Position numbers and translations under genes: made by a program. The notes beneath the pieces were generated by a model that was not told the DNA's origin, searched no databases, and saw only the letters and a list, made by a program, of their open reading frames with translations. A stretch of 64,000 nucleotides of DNA from Tateyamaria sp. syn59 (GTDB lineage Bacteria > Pseudomonadota > Alphaproteobacteria > Rhodobacterales > Rhodobacteraceae). The stretch lies in assembly GCF_007995245.1 (NCBI RefSeq), contig NZ_VCBA01000006.1:62001-126000 (forward strand), written 5' to 3'. Positions 46,460-55,225 of the stretch are shown here, piece by piece. Every line of letters starts with the position of its first letter. The first letter of the stretch is position 1.

Positions 46460-46833
46460 GCGTCTCTTCCCGTCCAGTATGTTTTGCAGAACGACGTTAA
46501 ACCTTCGCTGACAATCAAAATCGCCAGTTTAACAGCGGTTTTAGGGATTACAAATTCAAGTAGTATCCTTGCAATTTCAGCACAGGTTTTCTTGAAATCT
46601 CCCTTTACAAGCAGGTGAAGACCTTCGTGAGTACAAACAATACCTTGTACTCGCTCTCGGTGCGCTTCCCACCAACTAATCCCCCAATCAAGCATTAATA
46701 AAGTCTGTCCAGGATCAAACTCCTTGAATTTTTCCTCAGAGATCTCTTCGTAGATTGGGTTTAGATTAGAAAAATCAGAAGTTAATCCCTCTAGTCGGTC
46801 AATTTCCTGTTCAATTTCCGTTCTCGTACTCAC
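46456..46833 (-). CDS. Small partner of the zinc-metalloprotease-like protein
   Basis: 125 residues from a GTG with GAGGA six bases upstream; an ATG 6 codons earlier has no such site. The N-terminal half is acidic and helical. A Trp-Gly-Ile-Ser-Trp-Trp block near 55 and a C-terminal hydrophobic stretch (about 95-115) may mark a membrane or hydrophobic contact. Its stop overlaps the start of the metalloprotease-like gene, so they are coupled. No family recognised. Confidence 0.6.
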   Translation of the reverse strand: MSTRTEIEQEIDRLEGLTSDFSNLNPIYEEISEEKFKEFDPGQTLLMLDWGISWWEAHRERVQGIVCTHEGLHLLVKGDFKKTCAEIARILLEFVIPKTAVKLAILIVSEGLTSFCKTYWTGRDA

Positions 46834-47273
46834 TTGAAATCCTCGTGCCATTCATTGGTTGGGAGCCGCTTTCAGTGCGCGGTTCAACCATCAAGCATCG
46901 ACGGTCGCACATTTTTGGTAATATGTGAAGTTCCGCCGACTCACAGACATAACCTTGTTCTTGGGCAATTATGCTGAGCCTCAGGAATTCAATGGTTTAA
47001 CCGGCGCGGAAATCGGGTGTATGAACGGCGGAGCGGTCGTTCGCCGCATCGCATCCGATTGATATAGTGGGCTCAGAGCCGCCATTCATGCGCGCTTTGC
47101 ACGCCCCGTTTCCGGCGCTTCATGCTTTTCATCGAAGCTCAGCATTGCGCTGCCGCCTGTGGCATCTCAACCCACGTTGCCAACCTCATTCTCACCACTC
47201 AAACCAAACACCCTCTTCACACCGCACGAGGAATAGTGTTTTCCGGCTCAAGAACCGCCTGGAGCCACCCAAG
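46834..47273. other. Gene-free stretch between the islet and rppH
   Basis: 440 bases. It should contain the divergent promoters of the islet operon and rppH. The open frame upstream of rppH is rich in His, Pro and Arg and is not convincing coding. No repeat or hairpin stands out. Confidence 0.4.
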
Positions 47274-47756
47274 ATGACACCCGAAGAGATCGAGAAACTG
47301 CCCTATCGCAAGAATGTGGGCGTGATGGTGATGAATGGGGACGGCCTTGTCTGGGTGGGTCAGCGCAAGGACCGGTACCGGGATGCCTGGCAGATGCCGC
47401 AGGGTGGTGTCGACAAGGGGGAGGATGCGCGGACGGCGGCTTTGCGGGAGTTGGAGGAGGAGACCTCTATCTCGCCCGCGTTGGTGGATGTGGTGGCAGA
47501 GACCGCCGATTGGTTGCCCTATGAGCTGCCGCTTGACCTGATTCCGCAGCTTTGGAAGGGCAAGTATCGGGGGCAGAAGCAGAAGTGGTTTCTGTTGCGC
47601 TTCAACGGGTCCGACGACCAGATTGATCTGGAAACGGCGCATCCGGAGTTTTCGGCGTGGAAATGGATGGAACCGGCGGACTTGCCGGAGGCCATCGTGC
47701 CCTTCAAGCGCGACGTCTATGTGCGGGTTCTGGCGGAATTTGCGCCGCATTTTTGA
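47274..47756 (+). CDS. rppH: RNA pyrophosphohydrolase
   Basis: 160 residues from Met-Thr-Pro-Glu-Glu. The Nudix box runs 44-66 (Gly44, Glu50, Arg58-Glu59 and Glu61-Glu63). Tyr-Arg-Lys-Asn-Val-Gly at the N-terminus and the Pro-Gln-Gly-Gly-Val-Asp block are RppH-specific. It removes pyrophosphate from mRNA 5' ends and starts decay. Confidence 0.94.
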   Translation: MTPEEIEKLPYRKNVGVMVMNGDGLVWVGQRKDRYRDAWQMPQGGVDKGEDARTAALRELEEETSISPALVDVVAETADWLPYELPLDLIPQLWKGKYRGQKQKWFLLRFNGSDDQIDLETAHPEFSAWKWMEPADLPEAIVPFKRDVYVRVLAEFAPHF

Positions 47757-47824
47757 GCGCTATTGCATAGCGGGGACGTGCGTTCTTAGCTGACGGCCGA
47801 GCGTTTCGACGAAAGGTGTGCCTT

Positions 47825-48313
47825 ATGTTGCGTGTCCTGAGCCTGTTGGCTGTGTTTGCGCCGGTGCAGGCGGTGGCCCTGTCTTGCGTCCCCTATGGAG
47901 TTTCGGACGCCTTTCAAGCGGCCAAGGCCGCCGAGGCCGGATACGTGCCTGTGGTGGGCATGTTGGACTTTGATACCGATCTTTTGCCCGATACGGACCT
48001 GTCCGTGCAGGTCATTCCCGGCGATCCCATCACGCTGATCCCCGCCACCTTTACCGGCGACGCCCTGACGGTGCGGGGTGTGGACCGGCCGTTTGAAACG
48101 GACGTGGTGCTGGAGGTGGAGTGCATTGGTCCCTGGTGTCCGCAGGTGCAGCCGGGCAGGATCCTCGGGTTTTTGCGTCAGACCGGGCACAGCTACGTGC
48201 TGCACACCGATGCGTGTGGCGGGTTTCTGTTCGGTCGTCCCAGTGACGCACAGGTGGAACAGGTGCGTGATTGTCTGGCGGGGCGGGAATGCACGCCGTT
48301 GGGGCTGCGCTAG
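47825..48313 (+). CDS. Secreted hypothetical protein with several cysteines
   Basis: 162 residues after AAAGGTG. A signal peptide (1-18, ending Ala-Val-Ala) precedes a beta-rich body with seven cysteines, including Cys-Ile-Gly-Pro-Trp-Cys, probably disulfide-bonded in the periplasm. I do not recognise the family. It lies 68 bases after rppH and tail-to-tail with the next GNAT gene. Confidence 0.75.
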   Translation: MLRVLSLLAVFAPVQAVALSCVPYGVSDAFQAAKAAEAGYVPVVGMLDFDTDLLPDTDLSVQVIPGDPITLIPATFTGDALTVRGVDRPFETDVVLEVECIGPWCPQVQPGRILGFLRQTGHSYVLHTDACGGFLFGRPSDAQVEQVRDCLAGRECTPLGLR

Positions 48314-48324
48314 CGCGCGTTCTC

Positions 48325-48915
48325 TCAGGGGTCGATGATGGGCACGTGGGGCGCGAGGTCGCGCGGGTAGTCATGGGCGATGCGCGGGTCATCGGCGATC
48401 TCGATCCGCTGGCGGATAGGCGTGAATCCTGACCGCCGGTAGAAGCCAAGCGCCTGCTGGCTGTCGATGGTGCAGGTGTGCAGGTGGAAGCGGGTGATGT
48501 CGCGGGCGAAGGCGAACTCGATGGCCCGGTCCATCAGGTAGGCGCCCGCGCCGGTGCCGATGAGGGCAGGGGTCAGGCCGAAATAGTCCAGCTCGCAGGC
48601 GCCTTCGACGCTGAAATCGAGTTCGAGCAGGGCCTCGGGCCGTCCATCCTTTTCAAGCGTGTAGAGGCCGGTATCGGCGTCGTTGAGGATGTCGGCAAGC
48701 TCTGCCTCCGGCATGATCGTCCGCCCGTACCAGAGCCACGGGCCGCCCACACGGCGGAAGAGCTCGAGGTAGGGCCCTACCTCGAGCGCCATGGGTTTCA
48801 AGGTGATGCCGTCGGGGCAGGACACGCCGCGGTATTGCGGCGTGGTCATTTCGAGGTCGGTGACGACCATCGCCACTTTGCCGGGCGGTATGTCGTGATA
48901 TCCATCGGCGAGCAT
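48325..48915 (-). CDS. GNAT-family N-acetyltransferase
   Basis: 196 residues from Met-Leu-Ala-Asp-Gly after CAGGAG. Leu-Ile-Gly-Thr-Gly-Ala-Gly-Ala-Tyr-Leu near 130 is the acetyl-CoA loop; Gln-Ala-Leu-Gly-Phe-Tyr-x-Arg-x-Gly-Phe near 165-175 is the C-terminal GNAT motif. Substrate unknown. An interspersed repeat lies just upstream. Confidence 0.88.
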   Translation of the reverse strand: MLADGYHDIPPGKVAMVVTDLEMTTPQYRGVSCPDGITLKPMALEVGPYLELFRRVGGPWLWYGRTIMPEAELADILNDADTGLYTLEKDGRPEALLELDFSVEGACELDYFGLTPALIGTGAGAYLMDRAIEFAFARDITRFHLHTCTIDSQQALGFYRRSGFTPIRQRIEIADDPRIAHDYPRDLAPHVPIIDP

Positions 48916-48920
48916 TTTAG

Positions 48921-48985
48921 GCTCCTGTTGGGGGCCAGCCCCCAAACCCCCGCCGTATTTGGAAAGAGAAGAAGCAAGGGGGGGG
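48921..48985. repeat. Interspersed intergenic element, copy 3
   Basis: A GGGGG-CCAG-CCCCC-type hairpin, a C-run, GTATTTGGAAAGAGAAGAAG and a G-run follow one another. It is the same series as at 15646-15703 read on the opposite strand. It fills the gap between the adenosine kinase stop and the GNAT start. Confidence 0.45.
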
Positions 48986-49006
48986 TGGGCGCGAGGACAA
49001 GCGGGG

Positions 49007-49996
49007 TTAGAGCAGGCCCGCGCTGGCGAATTGCTGTTTCATGTCGATCTGGGGCCGGGGGCCGATATGGCTGATCACTTCGGCTGCGCACAGGTTGCCC
49101 ATGCGCCCGCAGGTGGCAAGGTCTGCGCCCGTTGCCAGCCCATAGATGAACCCGGCGGCGAATTGGTCGCCTGCGCCGGTCGCATCCACGGGAGTGACCG
49201 TTTCCACAGGGATGTCGTGGCGTTCGCCGTTTCCGATGATTGTGACGCCGTCGCCGGATTTGGTGCAGACCAGCAAGTCGATCATGTCGGCGGTCTTGTT
49301 TAGCGCCATTTCCAGATCGTCGGTTTCAAAGAGCGACGTGATTTCGTGCTGGTTGCCGATCACGAAGTCCAGCTCGTTGCCGATCATGTCGAGGAAGTCG
49401 GGGCGGTGGCGGTCGACACAAAACGGGTCGGAGATGGCGATGCCCGCCTTGCCACCTGCGCTGCGTGTGAGGCGGGAGGCCTGGCGGAAGGCTTCTTTGC
49501 CCTTGTCCTTGTCGAAGAGGTAGCCTTCTAGGAACATGAATTGCGCGCCGGAGGCCACGTCATCCGGCACGTCGTCGGGACCGAGTTCGGTCGAGATACC
49601 CAAGTATGTGTTCATCGACCGCTCGCCGTCGGGGGAGACGAAGATCATGGATCGGGACGTCGGCAGTTCGCCGTCTGGGATCGGCGCGTTGACGAAATCG
49701 GTGCCGCTGTCGGCCATGGATTGCGCATAAAAGCGCCCGAGCGCGTCGTCGTGGACCCGACCGATGAAGGCGGTGGGCAGACCGAGGGCGCCGACGCCCG
49801 CGATGGTGTTGGCCACGGCCCCACCCGGCGTTTGCAACCGGTCTGTCATGGAGGCGTAAAGCACCTCGCCCCGGTCTTGTTCGATGAGCTGCATGATCCC
49901 CTTTTCGATCCCCATGAGGTCGAGAAAGCTGTCATCGGCATGGGTGATCACATCGACAACGGCGTTGCCGATGCCAGCGAGCGTATATTTGGTCAT
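49007..49996 (-). CDS. PfkB-family adenosine kinase
   Basis: 329 residues. Gly-Gly-Ala-Val-Ala-Asn-Thr near 57-63 and Asp-Ala-Thr-Gly-Ala-Gly-Asp-Gln-Phe near 270-280 are the two PfkB signatures, the second with the catalytic Asp. It phosphorylates adenosine or a similar nucleoside or sugar. Its start overlaps the nth stop by ATGA. Confidence 0.9.
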   Translation of the reverse strand: MTKYTLAGIGNAVVDVITHADDSFLDLMGIEKGIMQLIEQDRGEVLYASMTDRLQTPGGAVANTIAGVGALGLPTAFIGRVHDDALGRFYAQSMADSGTDFVNAPIPDGELPTSRSMIFVSPDGERSMNTYLGISTELGPDDVPDDVASGAQFMFLEGYLFDKDKGKEAFRQASRLTRSAGGKAGIAISDPFCVDRHRPDFLDMIGNELDFVIGNQHEITSLFETDDLEMALNKTADMIDLLVCTKSGDGVTIIGNGERHDIPVETVTPVDATGAGDQFAAGFIYGLATGADLATCGRMGNLCAAEVISHIGPRPQIDMKQQFASAGLL

Positions 49997-50637
49997 TCGG
50001 TTTTGTCCTCAAACGGGCAGAGATCATTGATAATGCAGGTGGGGCAAAGCGGTTTGCGCGCTTTGCAGTGGTAGCGCCCGTGCAGGATCATCCAGTGGTG
50101 GGCGTGCAGCTGGAAATCAGCCGGTATGTTGTCTTCGATGGCGCGTTCGACGGCGTCCACAGTCTTGCCCGGTGCGATGCCTGTGCGGTTGCCGAGGCGG
50201 AAGATGTGGGTGTCGACGGCCTGGGCAGGGTGGCTCCACCACATGTTGAGAACCACGTTGGCCGTCTTGCGCCCGACGCCGGGCAGCGATTGCAGGGCGG
50301 CGCGGCTGTTGGGCACTTCGCCGCCGTACTCGTCCACGAGGATCTGGCTGAGCTTCATCACGTTCTTGGCCTTCTGGCGGTAGAGGCCGATGGTCTTGAT
50401 GTGGTCGGTGAGCCCTTCGAGGCCGAGATCGAGCATTTTCTGGGGCGTGTCGGCGATCTGGAAGAGCGCCCTTGTCGCCTTGTTTACGCCTGCGTCCGTG
50501 GCCTGGGCCGAGAGCGCGACGGCCACGACGAGGGTGTAGACATTCACGTGCTCCAACTCGCCCTCGGGGGCGGGGTCTGCCGCGTGGAAGCGGGTGAAGA
50601 TCTGGCGGATCGTGTGGTAATCGAGCTGCTTGGCCAT
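49993..50637 (-). CDS. nth: Endonuclease III
   Basis: 214 residues. Helix-hairpin-helix Leu-Pro-Gly-Val-Gly-Arg-Lys with catalytic Lys124, catalytic Asp142, and the 4Fe-4S ligands Cys191, Cys198, Cys201, Cys207. It removes oxidised pyrimidines in base-excision repair. Operon with the adenosine kinase gene. Confidence 0.95.
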   Translation of the reverse strand: MAKQLDYHTIRQIFTRFHAADPAPEGELEHVNVYTLVVAVALSAQATDAGVNKATRALFQIADTPQKMLDLGLEGLTDHIKTIGLYRQKAKNVMKLSQILVDEYGGEVPNSRAALQSLPGVGRKTANVVLNMWWSHPAQAVDTHIFRLGNRTGIAPGKTVDAVERAIEDNIPADFQLHAHHWMILHGRYHCKARKPLCPTCIINDLCPFEDKTE

Positions 50638-50767
50638 GGCGCGGGGTTATGGGGGAAGATGGGGCAGCGGGCAAGTGGTCGTCCAATCGGTACCGATAAG
50701 GGTCGTTTCAAGGGGTGGACCGTACTTGACCCTGCGACAACTTGTCCGATTCGTGTCAAAGTTGAGA

Positions 50768-50785
50768 TGTCAACATTGATTGACA
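50768..50785. promoter_or_regulatory. PpsR/CrtJ-like palindrome upstream of the B12-binding gene
   Basis: TGTCAA-CATTGA-TTGACA is a perfect 6-base inverted repeat and fits TGT-N12-ACA exactly, the site of the PpsR/CrtJ repressors of photosynthesis genes. A third TGTCAA lies at 50754-50759. It ends 60 bases before the GTG of a gene encoding an AerR/PpaA-like protein, and TTGACA could double as a -35 box. Confidence 0.5.
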
Positions 50786-50845
50786 GGTTTGTGATGACGA
50801 CCTCGAACAAAAGTGGCGGGTGGCCATTGGTCTGGGAGGGACGAT

Positions 50846-51682
50846 GTGCAGGGCGCAGGACATCACGATACGCAATTTGACATCGATTTATATGCCAGAT
50901 CACAGGTCAATCTAAGGCGCTTGAAATCCCGGTTGCCGACCGGTTCGGTGGAGGATCTGGCGCGCGAGGTTCTGGTGCGCCTGAACCGGCCCGACGCGCA
51001 GAAACTTGCGGAAAAACCCACGCCCGATCAGATCGACGCGTTCTGCCGTGCGCTGTTGTCCGATGACGACCAGGCAGGCGCCATGTTCATTCAAGAGGTG
51101 CGCCGGGCAGGCGCGTCGGTTGAGGTTATTTACCTCAAATACCTCGCCGACGCGGCCTGCCAACTTGGCCGGTGGTGGGATGAGAACCGCGTGAGCTTTG
51201 CAGAGGTGACGCGCGGCACAAGCAGGCTTTATGCCATCATGCATGTCATTCGGCGCCAGGTGCCGATTACGGCACCAGCGACATCCAAGAGCGCGCATTT
51301 CGTGTCCGTGCCCGGAGAGACCCACACCCTGGGCGTACGAATGGCGGCGGACCTGTTCCGGCGCGATGGCTGGGATGTCACGCTGCTGATTGGCAAATCC
51401 CATGAGGAACTGGTGGCGGAGATCGGGCAATCACAGTCGATCATCATCGGCATATCCGCCGGTGGAGGCCATGCGCTGGATGCGCTGTCGCGGTTGGTTG
51501 TTGCCTTGCGGTTGGAAAAGCCGGACGCCGCGTTGTTCGTGAGCGGTCCGATCCTTGAGACGGATGCAGAGACCGTGTCGCTGCTGGATATTGATGGCAT
51601 GGCCCAGGATTTCGAAACGGCGCAGGCCTTGATCGAGTGCCATTGGGACAAGGTGTCGACGCGCCGGAATTCATTGCTGTAG
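50846..51682 (+). CDS. B12-binding regulator of the AerR/PpaA type
   Basis: 278 residues from a GTG after GGGAGGG. A helical cap domain has Leu-Gly-Arg-Trp-Trp-Asp-Glu-Asn near 107-114 and Val-Thr-Arg-Gly; the B12-binding fold has Glu158-Thr-His160-Thr-Leu-Gly163, a Glu variant of the usual Asp-x-His-x2-Gly, and ends with a Gly-Ile-Ser-Ala-Gly-Gly-Gly loop. AerR/PpaA proteins bind cobalamin and act as light-sensing antirepressors of CrtJ/PpsR. No photosynthesis gene is in the window; a role in light or oxygen response is inference. Confidence 0.85.
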   Translation: MQGAGHHDTQFDIDLYARSQVNLRRLKSRLPTGSVEDLAREVLVRLNRPDAQKLAEKPTPDQIDAFCRALLSDDDQAGAMFIQEVRRAGASVEVIYLKYLADAACQLGRWWDENRVSFAEVTRGTSRLYAIMHVIRRQVPITAPATSKSAHFVSVPGETHTLGVRMAADLFRRDGWDVTLLIGKSHEELVAEIGQSQSIIIGISAGGGHALDALSRLVVALRLEKPDAALFVSGPILETDAETVSLLDIDGMAQDFETAQALIECHWDKVSTRRNSLL

Positions 51683-51875
51683 CGGCGGCGTGGACGGTGC
51701 GTGTGCCGCTGGTTTGCGCGGTCGTGCCTGCTTTGGTGTCGGATTGGTTGGTTTTCCGGATGTTCGGTCGACGGGAAACCGCCGAAGGATGCCTGTCGTG
51801 CGATGTGTGCTTGGCGAATCGCGCGCAGGTTGAATTTGATGGGGCAGTGCTGTCCGCTTGGCTTGTGGGGATGCC

Positions 51876-52904
51876 ATGGCTTCGTTCACGTTCAATCTGC
51901 CGATCTACGCCTTTGATCAATGGTCGGAGGATGCGGAGACCGGGTCGTCCACCAGCTACCAGATCGGCACCAGTTTCACCCTCGACCCGGATGCAGAGCT
52001 GACCATCATCGAGATTGAGGATGATGACGGCAATCCGGTCGGGTCGGACGACAACCTGTTCAGCGACGGCTTTATCGACACGCCCGGAGACGGATCGAAC
52101 CCGTCGACCGGCAACAATGATCAGGAACTGACCGAAGAGATCGAGATCAACGACGAGGATTTTGACGAAGGGTCGCAGGTCGAGCTTGAGTTCGCCTTTA
52201 CCACCACCACCGGAGAGACGTTCTGGGTCATCCGTATTGATGGCGAGAATGTCGGCATCAGCGGTCCGACCCTGCCGGTGCCTGGCACGACCTATGAGGT
52301 GGCCAGCAACAGCGACGGGCAGGAAACGCCGGTCAATGACATTCCATGTTTCACAGACGGTGCCATGGTTGAGACACCTACAGGCCCCGTGCCGATTGAA
52401 CACCTTGTGGCGGGCGATCTGGTTATGACGGTGGATCATGGGCCGCAGCCGATCCTGTGGGTGGGCGCGCGGACCGTGAGCGATCTGGAGGTCATGTTTT
52501 TCCCTGAGCTGCGCCCGATTGAATTTGCGGTGGGCGCCTTTGGGCCTGGCAAGCCCGCGCAGCCCCTGACGCTGTCACCCAATCATCGGGTCGTTTTCAA
52601 TGGCGTCGCGGCGCAGCTGTATTTTGGCGAAACGGAGGTGCTGGTGGCGGCAAAGTATCTGCAAAACGGCACCACGATTGTGCCGGTGGAGCAGATGAGG
52701 CCGGTGTGCTATCGGCACATCCTGCTCGAGCGCCACGAGATCCTGATCGTCAACGGCCTGCCCTGTGAAAGCCTGTGCCCGCGCATCGGGACGTCCGATG
52801 TCGAGCAGCGGCTGGATTTCGAATTGTTTGGGAACGCCGGTGTGGATGTCGACACTTTTGCTCGCCCTGTGCTGCGCAAGTTCGAGGCGGCGCTGTTGGG
52901 GTGA
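51876..52904 (+). CDS. Hint-domain protein
   Basis: 342 residues from Met-Ala-Ser-Phe-Thr. The N-terminal 160 residues are acidic, rich in Asp, Gly and Thr, without a signal peptide. The Hint (Hedgehog/intein) fold starts at Pro-Cys-Phe-Thr-Asp-Gly, whose Cys is the expected nucleophile, and includes Leu-Val-Ala-Gly-Asp-Leu-Val and the block-B-like Leu-Ser-Pro-Asn-His-Arg-Val. This Hint_2 form is common on secreted proteins of Rhodobacterales. It may cleave itself. The gene is separate from the B12 gene by 193 bases with no supported feature. Confidence 0.85.
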   Translation: MASFTFNLPIYAFDQWSEDAETGSSTSYQIGTSFTLDPDAELTIIEIEDDDGNPVGSDDNLFSDGFIDTPGDGSNPSTGNNDQELTEEIEINDEDFDEGSQVELEFAFTTTTGETFWVIRIDGENVGISGPTLPVPGTTYEVASNSDGQETPVNDIPCFTDGAMVETPTGPVPIEHLVAGDLVMTVDHGPQPILWVGARTVSDLEVMFFPELRPIEFAVGAFGPGKPAQPLTLSPNHRVVFNGVAAQLYFGETEVLVAAKYLQNGTTIVPVEQMRPVCYRHILLERHEILIVNGLPCESLCPRIGTSDVEQRLDFELFGNAGVDVDTFARPVLRKFEAALLG

Positions 52905-52916
52905 CCTGTGCGCGCC

Positions 52917-53309
52917 TTAGCTGGTGCGCACCGACACGTGCCACCATTTCGGTTTGCCGCCGGTATAGGAGTGGGCTGTCGGCACGAGGTCTGGCGTCGC
53001 GCTATTGTCGAACGTGCCGATAAGAAGTGCGATCACGGGCTCGTCGTCGATGGCTCCCAGCGTACTGCCGCAGGTCGGACAGAAGGCGCGGCTGGACCCG
53101 TCGGACGACCGGTACGTAGCGGGTGCGCCGCCGGGGCCGGTCCAGGCCACGGCGTCCGTGGGAAACTCGACCCACACTGTTGTCAGCGCGCCGCTGTGGC
53201 GTTGGCACATCTTGCAGGAACAGGTGTGGGGTTTCAGCGCGGGGCCGGTCGCCGTGAACCGGATCGCGCCGCAAAGGCAGCCGCCGGTATGGGTGATAGG
53301 GTTTGGCAT
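52917..53309 (-). CDS. GFA-family zinc protein
   Basis: 130 residues. Zinc cysteines at Cys11, Cys13, Cys30, Cys32, Cys35, Cys77 and Cys80 follow the Cys-x-Cys, Cys-x-Cys-x2-Cys and Cys-x2-Cys pattern of the Gfa (formaldehyde-activating) fold; most members are not formaldehyde enzymes. It lies tail-to-tail with the Hint gene. Confidence 0.92.
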   Translation of the reverse strand: MPNPITHTGGCLCGAIRFTATGPALKPHTCSCKMCQRHSGALTTVWVEFPTDAVAWTGPGGAPATYRSSDGSSRAFCPTCGSTLGAIDDEPVIALLIGTFDNSATPDLVPTAHSYTGGKPKWWHVSVRTS

Positions 53310-53447
53310 ACTGTCCCTCGGCTGTGTCGTGCTGATAGGTCCGTGTCATTATGTGGGCAGATGATGTCGTGGCGCCAAGTGGGCCATCCTTGGAAATGCA
53401 CAGGAAACGGGTCGCGTGTGCCGTATGGCTCGCCTAGTTTGACTGTC

Positions 53448-54308
53448 ATGGAACAGAGCACACATACCGCCACTGAGACCGGATACCACTACGGCGTGAT
53501 GCGCCGCGCCATCGACTTGATCGACGGTGCCGAGGCGCCGCTGAGCCTTGATGCGCTGGCCGCCGAGATGGACATGAGCCCCGCGCATTTTCAGCGCATC
53601 TTTTCCCGTTGGGTCGGCGTCTCGCCCAAGCGCTATCAGCAATATCTCGCGCTGGGCCATGCCAAGGCCCTGCTGAACGAACGCTTCACGACGCTTGAGA
53701 CCGCCCATGCCACGGGCCTCAGCGGGTCCGGGCGGCTGCATGACCTGTTCCTGCGCTGGGAGTCGATGAGCCCCGGTGATTACGCCAAGGGCGGTGCCGG
53801 GCTGACCATCTATTGGGGCTGGTTCGACAGTCCTTTTGGCCTCGCACTTGTCATGGGTACGGACAAGGGGATTTGCGGTCTGGGCTTTGCCGCTGAGATG
53901 GGCGAGGACTGCGCGATGGAGGACCTGGTGCGCCGCTGGCCCAAGGCCACGTATGTCGAGGACCCCATGCGGCTGCGCCCCTGGGTGTTGGCGGCCTTTG
54001 GGGCTGAGGATGCGAAGCTGAACAAGGCGCCTCTTTTTCTGATCGGCGCGCCGTTCCAGATCAAGGTGTGGGAGGCGCTGCTGCAGATCCCGTCCGGCCA
54101 CGTGACCACCTATTCCGAGATTGCCGAGAGCATCGGAAACCCGCGTGCGGTGCGCGCGGTGGGCACCGCTGTGGGCCGCAACCCGGTCAGCTGGTTGATC
54201 CCATGCCACCGGGCGCTGCGCAAGTCCGGGGGACTGGGTGGGTATCACTGGGGATTGCCGGTCAAACGGGCGCTTTTGGCCTACGAATCTGCCCGCGCGG
54301 AGGCCTGA
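53448..54308 (+). CDS. AraC-type HTH fused to O6-methylguanine-DNA methyltransferase
   Basis: 286 residues. AraC-type helices occupy about 20-110 (Leu-Ala-Ala-Glu-Met-Asp-Met-Ser and Ser-Pro-Lys-Arg-Tyr-Gln). The methyltransferase domain has the acceptor Cys253 in Ile-Pro-Cys-His-Arg and Gly-x-Pro-Arg-Ala-Val-Arg upstream. Ada has an extra N-terminal zinc methyl-acceptor domain (about 90 residues) that is absent here, so it can repair DNA and perhaps bind DNA but lacks the usual switch. Divergent from the GFA gene. Confidence 0.92.
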   Translation: MEQSTHTATETGYHYGVMRRAIDLIDGAEAPLSLDALAAEMDMSPAHFQRIFSRWVGVSPKRYQQYLALGHAKALLNERFTTLETAHATGLSGSGRLHDLFLRWESMSPGDYAKGGAGLTIYWGWFDSPFGLALVMGTDKGICGLGFAAEMGEDCAMEDLVRRWPKATYVEDPMRLRPWVLAAFGAEDAKLNKAPLFLIGAPFQIKVWEALLQIPSGHVTTYSEIAESIGNPRAVRAVGTAVGRNPVSWLIPCHRALRKSGGLGGYHWGLPVKRALLAYESARAEA

Positions 54309-54451
54309 CACGTGCCTTCACGATACTGCGCGGGATGTTGCTGATCGCATTTTCCCCCTGTTTTCGGGAACTTTTGCTGCCTATCTTGCGTCCACGATAA
54401 GGAGACGTGCCCGAACACGTCCCCGTTTTGGAAGGCAGTAGGATAAGAGAC

Positions 54452-55114
54452 ATGCTTAAATCCCCCGTCGTTTTCGCCATTGGCGCCATTGCCGCGCTGA
54501 GCGCCTGTACAGATCCCAACGCGTTGGGCACCACTGGACCAAGCGGTGAACGCATCAATGAAAATCGCAACCGTGGTGCGGCCATCGGTGCCGCGTCGGG
54601 CGCGGTCATCGGCGCCATTGCGGGCAATCGCAACACCGCCGTAGCGGGCGCCGTCGTGGGCGGCCTTGTCGGTGGCGCCATCGGCTATGACCTCGACCAG
54701 CAGGAAGCCGAGTTGCGCCGCGAGTTGGCCAGCGGCGTGACCATCACCAACACCGGCGACCGTCTGATCGTGTCCTTCCCCGAGGCGATCCTGTTCGACG
54801 TCAACAGCTTTACCGTGCGTCCGGGCCTGACCGCCGATATGGCAGCACTTTCGCGCAGCCTTGATCGCTATCCGGCGTCGACGGTCCAGATCATCGGCCA
54901 TACCGACAGTGATGGCGATGCCGCGTTCAACCAACAACTGTCCGAGCGTCGCGCCAATGCTGTGGCCGATGTGCTGATCGGGCAGGGCGTGCCGTTCAAC
55001 CGGATCCAGGCCTTTGGCCGTGGCGAGAGCCAGCCGATTGCCACCAACGCAACAGCGGCGGGCAAGCAGCAGAACCGCCGGGTCGAGATCGTGATCCTGC
55101 CGAACCCGGCATAA
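54452..55114 (+). CDS. OmpA-family lipoprotein with glycine zipper
   Basis: 220 residues from Met-Leu-Lys-Ser; a GTG 15 codons upstream is less likely. Lipobox Ala-Leu-Ser-Ala-Cys, then a Gly/Ala-rich zipper (about 45-85) and a C-terminal OmpA domain with Ile-Gly-His-Thr-Asp and Gln-Asn-Arg-Arg-Val-Glu. YiaD-like. It should link the outer membrane to peptidoglycan. A strong terminator follows. Confidence 0.92.
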   Translation: MLKSPVVFAIGAIAALSACTDPNALGTTGPSGERINENRNRGAAIGAASGAVIGAIAGNRNTAVAGAVVGGLVGGAIGYDLDQQEAELRRELASGVTITNTGDRLIVSFPEAILFDVNSFTVRPGLTADMAALSRSLDRYPASTVQIIGHTDSDGDAAFNQQLSERRANAVADVLIGQGVPFNRIQAFGRGESQPIATNATAAGKQQNRRVEIVILPNPA

Positions 55115-55140
55115 GGTCAAAAACAGACCAAACGGATATC

Positions 55141-55175
55141 AGAGGCCCCGGTGCATCGCCGGGGCCTCTTGCTTT
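55141..55175 (+). terminator. Terminator after the OmpA lipoprotein gene
   Basis: AGAGGCCCCGG and CCGGGGCCTCT form a perfect 11-base stem with a 7-base loop, followed by TGCTTTG. Confidence 0.85.
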
Positions 55176-55225
55176 GTGGGGGGAACGCGCCATTCTGAGT
55201 GGCGGTTAAGAATGAAGGACGGATT

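Noticed and set aside
46861-47273. Frame upstream of rppH as an N-terminal extension
   Set aside because: The RppH family begins at Met-Thr-Pro-Glu; the extension has no family match and is rich in His/Pro/Ser.
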